Below, one piece after another: positions 59,018-64,000 of a stretch of DNA of 64,000 nucleotides (its first letter is position 1; each line of letters starts with the position of its first letter). The position numbers and the translations under genes are program-made. The notes below the pieces were generated by a model that saw only the letters and a program-made list of their open reading frames with translations, searched no databases and was not told the origin of the DNA. Source of the DNA: WJMT01 sp964599635 (GTDB lineage Bacteria; Acidobacteriota; Aminicenantia; Aminicenantales; Aminicenantaceae); assembly GCA_964599635.1 (NCBI GenBank), contig CAZRGM010000032.1, positions 1-64,000 on the forward strand, written 5' to 3'.

Positions 59018-60085
59018 TTAGGGAGTATTATTTTTTCCTTTATCAAGCTTTTCGATTCTTTTTTTAAGCCTATTCACTTCTTTGATTAGAGGCCGCAGCT
59101 GAGATAAAGAGGCCCATATTTTTTTCCACGTCATAATATCTTGATGAGGATAACCTGCGATGATAGAATTGGATTTGACGTTTCCAGATACCCCGGATTT
59201 TGCGGCGATAATCACATTATCGCCTATTTCGATGTGATCAGCTAGGCCAACTTGTCCCCCCATCATTACTTTTTTCCCAACTTTAACACTGCCGCTGATC
59301 CCTGTTTGTCCAGCAATGATTGAGTTTTTTCCTATTCTGACATTATGTCCTATTTGGACTAGGTTATCTATCTTGACTCCCTCATGAATGATGGTCTTAT
59401 CTAAGGCGGCTCTGTCAACGGCTGTGTTGGCTCCGATTTCTACATTATCTTTGATAATAAGGGACCCTATTTGGGGAATCTTAGCGTATGAGCCATCTTT
59501 TTTTTCAATGTATCCAAAACCATCTGTGCCTAATGTGACTCCATTGTGAAGGATCACCCTGTTCCCTATTTCAGTGGAGTTTTGGATGGAGACGTTTGAG
59601 TGAATGATGCAGTCACGTCCTATCTTTACCCCTGGATAGATGGTAACAAGCGGGAAAATAATGGTTCTATCTCCTATCTGGGCGTTATCCCCTATTGAAG
59701 AGAAAGCCCCTATGGAGACATGAGTTCCGATTTTTGCTGTGGGAGATACTGAAGCGTAGGGATGAACCCCAGGTTTAGGAAGCTCTGGGGAATAGAGCAG
59801 TCCAATGACCTTTATGAAACTCAAGTGGGGGTTTTTTGATTTAATAACAGGGGTTCGATTGAATTTTTCGGCAGTTGGGATGATAGCCGCAGACGCTCTG
59901 GTATTCTCAAGAAACAAACGATATTTTTTCTGATAAAAGAAGACCAAATCTCCTTTTTTTGCTTTTTCAAGACTGGAGACTCCTTTTATGAGGGTTTGAC
60001 CATTTCCTTCAAAGGGACAATTCAGATACTCTGCTATTTTTTTGACAGTTAAAGGAGGTTTTGGTTTTTTAGGTTCTTTTTTCAT
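59018..60085 (-). CDS. lpxD: UDP-3-O-(3-hydroxyacyl)glucosamine N-acyltransferase
   Basis: 355 residues. An N-terminal uridine-binding domain (about 10-100) precedes a left-handed beta helix with many hexapeptide repeats ([LIV]-G-x-x-x-x), such as IGAFSSIGDNAQIGDRTII. The catalytic His lies in the conserved D-N-L-V-Q-I-G-H-N-V. It adds the second acyl chain in lipid A synthesis. A complete lipid A gene shows that the cell makes LPS or a related outer-membrane lipid. The start overlaps the YihY gene by 17 bases. Confidence 0.94.
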   Translation of the reverse strand: MKKEPKKPKPPLTVKKIAEYLNCPFEGNGQTLIKGVSSLEKAKKGDLVFFYQKKYRLFLENTRASAAIIPTAEKFNRTPVIKSKNPHLSFIKVIGLLYSPELPKPGVHPYASVSPTAKIGTHVSIGAFSSIGDNAQIGDRTIIFPLVTIYPGVKIGRDCIIHSNVSIQNSTEIGNRVILHNGVTLGTDGFGYIEKKDGSYAKIPQIGSLIIKDNVEIGANTAVDRAALDKTIIHEGVKIDNLVQIGHNVRIGKNSIIAGQTGISGSVKVGKKVMMGGQVGLADHIEIGDNVIIAAKSGVSGNVKSNSIIAGYPHQDIMTWKKIWASLSQLRPLIKEVNRLKKRIEKLDKGKNNTP

Positions 60086-60938
60086 AAAAATTCTCGTTAA
60101 GCACGGCTGCCAATTCGGCGCCCCAAAAAAGGATCACTAAAGAAAATGATATCCACAGAAGAAAAAATATAATTGAGGTCAGGGTTCCTTGAAGAAGTTT
60201 GGACAGAACGATTCCGATAGCTGAAAGATGAGCCACGTAAAAAGCAAAGATCCGTTTAAAAATTTCCCACAATAATGTACTTACAGCAGCTGCTATGACA
60301 GCGGCTTTCGTATAGACTTTGATTTCAGGGATGAACTTATAAAGTATAAAAAAAACGACAAAGGTTAGGGTCAGTGGGATGAGATACTGAAGAAAAAAAT
60401 TATCTGCCAGAGAGACGAATTCGGGATTTATATGATTAGCTATGAAAGTGCTTTCTTCCAAAGTTCTATGGAGAGCTGTCCATATGGCTGTGATTGAAAG
60501 AGATATGAGCATGATAATTCCCAATACGAACATGATCAGATATTCCATGAGACGGTTATAGAAGAAGGATTTTTGGTGGTTTGCTTTGAAGATGGAATTG
60601 ATAGAATAAATGAGATTGGAAAACAGGAAGCTGGCTGCGATGAAAGATCCGGCAAGCCCAAACCAGCCAAGATTACTTATGTTTTTAGATACTGCCTGGA
60701 TTCGCTCAAAAAAAAGGGGATCCAATTTTGCGAAAAATTCATCAGATAGAATGTTGAGGCTACGGAAAGCCAATTCAGAGCTTCCTAATACTTTTGTGGT
60801 GATGAAAGTAAAAAGAGCTACCAGGGGTATGACACAGAGTAATGTAAAATAAGATACAGTAATAGAAAAATTTCCACATCTGTCTTCACTGAATCTTTTA
60901 AAAGTTTTCTTGATAATATTGAAGACAGTCTTAGGCAT
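60069..60938 (-). CDS. YihY/BrkB-like inner membrane protein
   Basis: 289 residues with about six membrane spans (starting near 32, 95, 135, 185, 215 and 250). Family features are FSITVSYFTLLCVIPLVALF near 22, G-L-A-G-S-F-I-A-A-S-F-L-F near 93, and ILFWGAELAAVLNE at the end. Once called ribonuclease BN or BrkB, the family's real role is unknown, probably in transport. It lies 25 bases after atpE and overlaps lpxD. Confidence 0.9.
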   Translation of the reverse strand: MPKTVFNIIKKTFKRFSEDRCGNFSITVSYFTLLCVIPLVALFTFITTKVLGSSELAFRSLNILSDEFFAKLDPLFFERIQAVSKNISNLGWFGLAGSFIAASFLFSNLIYSINSIFKANHQKSFFYNRLMEYLIMFVLGIIMLISLSITAIWTALHRTLEESTFIANHINPEFVSLADNFFLQYLIPLTLTFVVFFILYKFIPEIKVYTKAAVIAAAVSTLLWEIFKRIFAFYVAHLSAIGIVLSKLLQGTLTSIIFFLLWISFSLVILFWGAELAAVLNENFYEKRT

Positions 60939-60963
60939 TGATCTGATTGATTGTCAGTTTTAT

Positions 60964-61308
60964 TTAAGTGTACTGTCCCCACTTTACCATCAGAATGATG
61001 ATTGATATAAGGAGAGCATAGATAACCAGAGTTTCGATGAGAACCAGTCCAAATATGAGCAAGAATCTGATGTGGGGTCCTGAGTTAGGATTTCTAGAGA
61101 TCCCTTCACATGCGCTGCTTATTGCTTTAGCTTGGCCAAAAATACCGGCTGCTGCAGCAAGAGTTATAACAGAAGCTCCTATAATCAGGGATAGTTTAAA
61201 GAGCGAAGCTCTGTTGTTTGTCAACTCAGTTTCTTGTGCTAAAAGTGGGGCACTCATCACGACCAAAAAAAAGAAAAATAGTGTCAATGGTTTGAATTTT
61301 TCAAGCAT
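60964..61308 (-). CDS. atpE: F-type ATP synthase c subunit with N-terminal signal peptide
   Basis: 114 residues. The first 25 form an apparent signal peptide (LTLFFFFLVVMSAPLLAQE), and the mature hairpin has two membrane helices joined by S-R-N-P. The ion-binding Glu is E92 in LVLIETLVIYALL. Q59 in helix 1 aligns with Gln32 of the Ilyobacter sodium ring, and T93 and Y97 align with Ser66 and Tyr70. A Na+-binding ring is therefore possible, although Leu replaces Thr67. It forms the rotor ring of F0. AAGGAGAAAA precedes the start. Confidence 0.93.
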   Translation of the reverse strand: MLEKFKPLTLFFFFLVVMSAPLLAQETELTNNRASLFKLSLIIGASVITLAAAAGIFGQAKAISSACEGISRNPNSGPHIRFLLIFGLVLIETLVIYALLISIIILMVKWGQYT

Positions 61309-61325
61309 TTTTTTCTCCTTTTAAT

Positions 61326-62072
61326 TTAATTTTCTTCCTCCTGAGCTACAGCTCCTGAGAGATAGACACATGTCAGTAAAACAAAAACAAATGCCTGGAT
61401 AAACGCCGTAAAAATAGCTACCGCCATAAAGGGGAGAGGGAGAAAGAATGGGATTATAGAAATCATGACAACAATTAAAAGTTCTTCTGCGAAAATATTG
61501 CCAAAAAGACGGATGGATAAAGAAACAATCCGTGAAAAGTGGCTGATGATTTCTATGGGGACCATTAAGGGAGCCAGAAGAGGAATGGGACCCATAAAAT
61601 GTTTAAGATATTTAAAGAATCCACGGCTTTTTATTCCCTGCCAGTGGTAATAGACAAACACAACGAGAGCACAAGCTGCGGTCACGTTTAGATTGCTTGT
61701 TGGAGACATGAATCCTGGAATAAGGCCGAGAATATTGCTGGTGAAAATAAATATTCCGATAGTGGCCACGAGCGGAACATATTTTTTACCCTGTGGCCCT
61801 ATAATTTCAACGAGCTGATTTTCAAAAGCTTGTATTAAAATTTCAAGAAAGCCTTGTCGTTTGGAAGGAACAAGTTTTAACCTTCTGGAAGCGAGGCTGA
61901 AAAGTATGATAAGCACAACCACCACAATGAGGCTCATCACGACGTAGTTAGGTATAAGATGTTCTGGATTTTCAACATGGATTCCAAAGAGAGACAATAT
62001 CCAAGCTGTAGGTTTACTAAATATTTTGTTAAAGAGCTCCACTATATAGTAACTGTGTTCTAAATTTTCCAT
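61326..62072 (-). CDS. atpB: F-type ATP synthase a subunit
   Basis: 248 residues with about five to six membrane spans. The essential stator Arg is R188 in SLSIRLFGNIFAEELL. Also seen are TSNILGLIPGFMSPTSNLNV and the C-terminal FIQAFVFVLLTCVYLSGAVA. It forms the ion half-channels next to the c ring. The start overlaps atpI by 13 bases, and atpE follows after 17 bases. atpF, H, A, G, D and C do not follow. Confidence 0.95.
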   Translation of the reverse strand: MENLEHSYYIVELFNKIFSKPTAWILSLFGIHVENPEHLIPNYVVMSLIVVVVLIILFSLASRRLKLVPSKRQGFLEILIQAFENQLVEIIGPQGKKYVPLVATIGIFIFTSNILGLIPGFMSPTSNLNVTAACALVVFVYYHWQGIKSRGFFKYLKHFMGPIPLLAPLMVPIEIISHFSRIVSLSIRLFGNIFAEELLIVVMISIIPFFLPLPFMAVAIFTAFIQAFVFVLLTCVYLSGAVAQEEEN

Positions 62073-62458
62073 CTTATTATTTTCACAGCGGCAAAAACGC
62101 CTTCGATCAGGAAAACTCCAATGATTGTTGAAAAACCTGCCGCAAAGGCTAATACTTTATTTTGAAAAATAAAAATTATAATAAATATTATCGTAATAAT
62201 CAATATAAGCCTGAGCCCATAAAAAAATACGGCTGACTTGACAGCCTTTTTTTTCTCCAAATATAAAAGTTTGGTGATTGAGTGTTTCAACCAAATAAAA
62301 CTTATAGCCGCAGTCAGTCCACCCAAAAATAAAAGCAATGCCGTAAGCCAATCAAAGATCCAAAAAGCACCTATGGATAGAATTAGGGAAATAATCAAAA
62401 TCTCTCTTGGGATGCGTTTGAGTATCTTTTCTTCAATATTTGGGTTTTCCAAATTCAT
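62060..62458 (-). CDS. atpI: ATP synthase subunit I-like protein
   Basis: 132 residues with four hydrophobic spans (about 20-35, 40-58, 76-98 and 104-125). The placement directly before atpB, with overlap, is typical for AtpI, a c-ring assembly or ion-feeding helper. Sequence conservation in this family is low, so position and topology are the main evidence. Confidence 0.75.
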   Translation of the reverse strand: MNLENPNIEEKILKRIPREILIISLILSIGAFWIFDWLTALLLFLGGLTAAISFIWLKHSITKLLYLEKKKAVKSAVFFYGLRLILIITIIFIIIFIFQNKVLAFAAGFSTIIGVFLIEGVFAAVKIIRWKI

Positions 62459-62488
62459 TCCCTTATTTTCACGAATAATCCTGGTTGT

Positions 62489-62722
62489 TTAATCTTTATT
62501 GTATTTATTGACTCCTCGGATCAGTGATATTATACCTGATGCCACACCAAATAAAAGAAAAATAATGAGCAACCATGGATCTGTTCCAAAAAGTTTATCT
62601 AAATAATAACCGACAAAAAGACCTATAGCTATAGAAGAAGGCAGAGCAAGACCGATGGAACTCAGCTCCAGGATTTTGCGGTAGCTTTCTTTTTTGGACT
62701 GGATTGATTTTTTTGGATGCAT
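62489..62722 (-). CDS. atpZ: AtpZ/AtpI-type small membrane protein
   Basis: 77 residues: two membrane spans (about 18-40 and 46-68) with L-P-S-S-I-A-I-G-L-F-V-G-Y-Y-L-D-K-L-F-G-T-D-P-W between, the AtpZ-type pattern (G-x-x-x-G-x-x-L-D). AtpZ with AtpI can form a Mg2+/Ca2+ channel serving the synthase. It is the first gene of the F0 cluster, and the 124-base gap upstream is shared with the divergent lptD. Confidence 0.85.
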   Translation of the reverse strand: MHPKKSIQSKKESYRKILELSSIGLALPSSIAIGLFVGYYLDKLFGTDPWLLIIFLLFGVASGIISLIRGVNKYNKD

Positions 62723-62846
62723 TTGAAGACGCTTTTATGTATTGGCCAGTTTAGATATGACTTCAAATTATTATCGTTCGATTCCAGGAGTCTGTCAAGC
62801 TACCGATGTTGATTTGTCTAGGGTGTTGTGCTAAATTTTGTTTCAA

Positions 62847-64000
62847 ATGGTTCGAAGAAGCTGGTTTTTTTGGGGGGGTTTTTTTCTGTGTGTCGTTACA
62901 TCTGGGGTTCTAACCTTTGCTCAGGAGAACGACCCAACACAAATAAGGGTCATTGCTCATTATAAAGAGAAAATCGGGGATACAATCAAAGCATCTGGAA
63001 ATGTTGAAATCCATTATAAAGATATTCAACTTTTTGCTGATCGGGTCGAGTTAAATATAGAAACAAAAGATATTATCGCCCAAGGCAGTGTTTCTGTTCA
63101 TTTACCTGGGGAAGTTATCAGTATGGAGCAGATAAAGATGAATCTTGAATCCACTAAAGGAAATTTAGAAAAAGCGCATGGGATCGTGAAGCCTACCATC
63201 ACCTATGAGGCTGATTCTCTGGGAAGAGAGAATGAAGATTTTTATAGATTAAAGAAAGCATGGATTACTTCCTGTACTCAAGAAGTCCCGCGATGGAAAT
63301 TTTCCTGCTCAAGGGCCAATTTTAAAAGGGATGATTATATTGAGATGTGGAACTCTGTGTTTTCCATCAAAAAGATCCCCGTTCTTTATCTTCCTTATAT
63401 GAGATATCCAGTAGGGGAAGAGAGACAAACGGGTTTCCTTATGCCCAGTATCGGGTATTCAGGAAACAAGGGGATGATTTTTGAACAGGGATTTTACTGG
63501 AATATAAAAAGAAATATGGATGCGACAGCTCAATTTAATTATTATTCAGCCAGAGGATCTGGAGGAGGTCTTCAATACAGATATATTTTCCCTGGAAATT
63601 TACGAGGGCAGATGGATTTGTTTTATTTCCAACCGAATAATTCTGAATATCAAATTGTTGAAGAAAACGCTTATATCATCCGATTGAAGCATTCCAATCC
63701 TCTTCCTTTTCGCTTTAGTCTTACTGCCGATATAGATTATCAGAGTTCTTTTGATTTTTTAAGAGAGTTTGACAATAATTTTCAAAGTGCCGTGGTAGCC
63801 AATAGACGTTCAGAGGTTTATTTAAACCGGTCTTGGTCTTATTTTAATTTCAATGCTCGTGCGGGAAGATTTGAGACCTATTATAAAAGTTTGGATAGAT
63901 CGGTAATCAAGAACAGTCTTCCATCAATTTCATTTTCTTCATCTAAAATTGAGCTTTTTTCTCCTCTTTTTTTTTCTTTTTCATCTAAGTTTGAGAGTTG
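62847..64000 (+). CDS. lptD: LPS assembly outer-membrane protein LptD, partial
   Basis: An open frame from ATG 62847 to the window edge, at least 384 residues, 3' end missing. It starts with MVRRSWFFWGGFFLCVVTSG and a signal peptide ending near L-T-F-A-Q. An OstA/LptA-like periplasmic domain follows (IKASGNVEIHYKDIQLFADR, then D-I-I-A-Q-G-S-V). The LptD barrel entry is seen in KIPVLYLPYMRYPVGEERQT, then G-F-L-M-P-S-I-G-Y-S and beta strands. LptD inserts LPS in the outer leaflet. The signal region is encoded by consecutive T7, G7 and T7 runs. No strong ribosome-binding site is seen. Confidence 0.92.
   Translation, partial: MVRRSWFFWGGFFLCVVTSGVLTFAQENDPTQIRVIAHYKEKIGDTIKASGNVEIHYKDIQLFADRVELNIETKDIIAQGSVSVHLPGEVISMEQIKMNLESTKGNLEKAHGIVKPTITYEADSLGRENEDFYRLKKAWITSCTQEVPRWKFSCSRANFKRDDYIEMWNSVFSIKKIPVLYLPYMRYPVGEERQTGFLMPSIGYSGNKGMIFEQGFYWNIKRNMDATAQFNYYSARGSGGGLQYRYIFPGNLRGQMDLFYFQPNNSEYQIVEENAYIIRLKHSNPLPFRFSLTADIDYQSSFDFLREFDNNFQSAVVANRRSEVYLNRSWSYFNFNARAGRFETYYKSLDRSVIKNSLPSISFSSSKIELFSPLFFSFSSKFES

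Noticed and set aside
1..64000. CRISPR array, toxin-antitoxin pair or defence island
   Set aside because: No regularly spaced direct repeats were found. The single RHH protein has no adjacent toxin, and no nuclease, methylase or other defence genes were recognised.
62847..64000. lptD as a phase-variable gene
   Set aside because: The homopolymer run is noted as a finding, but LptD is essential in LPS-making cells, so programmed off-switching is unlikely.

Overview
The window looks like a chromosomal segment of a Gram-negative-type (diderm), probably anaerobic bacterium with a low-to-moderate GC genome. The diderm call rests on lpxD, lptD, a periplasmic AMIN-type amidase, and a sodium- or proton-driven F-type ATPase. 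The mix of membrane sulfatase-fold enzymes, a polyferredoxin, a carbamate-kinase locus and archaeal-type apgM and peroxiredoxin would suit Candidatus Aminicenantes (OP8) or a relative. That assignment is inference and no marker was searched.

Layout. 1-2630 is a patch of foreign-looking DNA between two copies of a 110-134 bp repeat. It holds a rhodanese remnant, an FNR-type reductase, a frameshifted ElaB/DUF883-like gene, chaB, an IS3 transposase stump and a GC-rich DUF937 remnant. 2784-11438 carries a sulfatase-fold enzyme, a large membrane alpha/beta hydrolase, a DUF523-DUF1722 protein, lemA-htpX and a peroxiredoxin. 11500-14850 is a gene graveyard: relics of TonB, TauE/SafE, a Cache sensor kinase and a WD40 protein surround an intact ABM protein and an RHH protein. 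14924-21918 (minus strand) runs apgM, amidase, DUF362, polyferredoxin, divergent PAP2 and a second sulfatase-fold gene.

22026-37601 (mostly plus) is core information processing and cofactor metabolism: guaA, dnaE, a pseudo-receiver, valS, birA, coaX, an unknown gene, rnr and a SelB-like protein with no GTPase domain. An arginase-family gene lies on the minus strand among them. 37630-43281 (minus) is an accessory locus: a cyclic-2,3-diphosphoglycerate-synthetase-like GTPase, arcC, a degenerate transcarbamoylase and a 709-residue unknown protein. A small membrane protein lies downstream.

43545-58977 (plus) starts with tRNA-Val(GAC). It continues as one long housekeeping run: thrS-infC-rpmI-rplT-pheS-pheT, a zapB-like gene, zapA-rny-ymdB-xseA-xseB-ispA-dxs-tlyA-nadK. 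59018-62722 (minus) holds atpZ-atpI-atpB-atpE, then a YihY protein and lpxD. lptD diverges from atpZ and runs off the right end.

Two families of short non-coding elements with inverted-repeat ends are scattered between genes. Family A has two copies in the left 2.6 kb. Family B has seven full, short or partial copies between about 7.4 and 34.4 kb, often just upstream of start codons. No CRISPR array, rRNA or intact transposase was seen.
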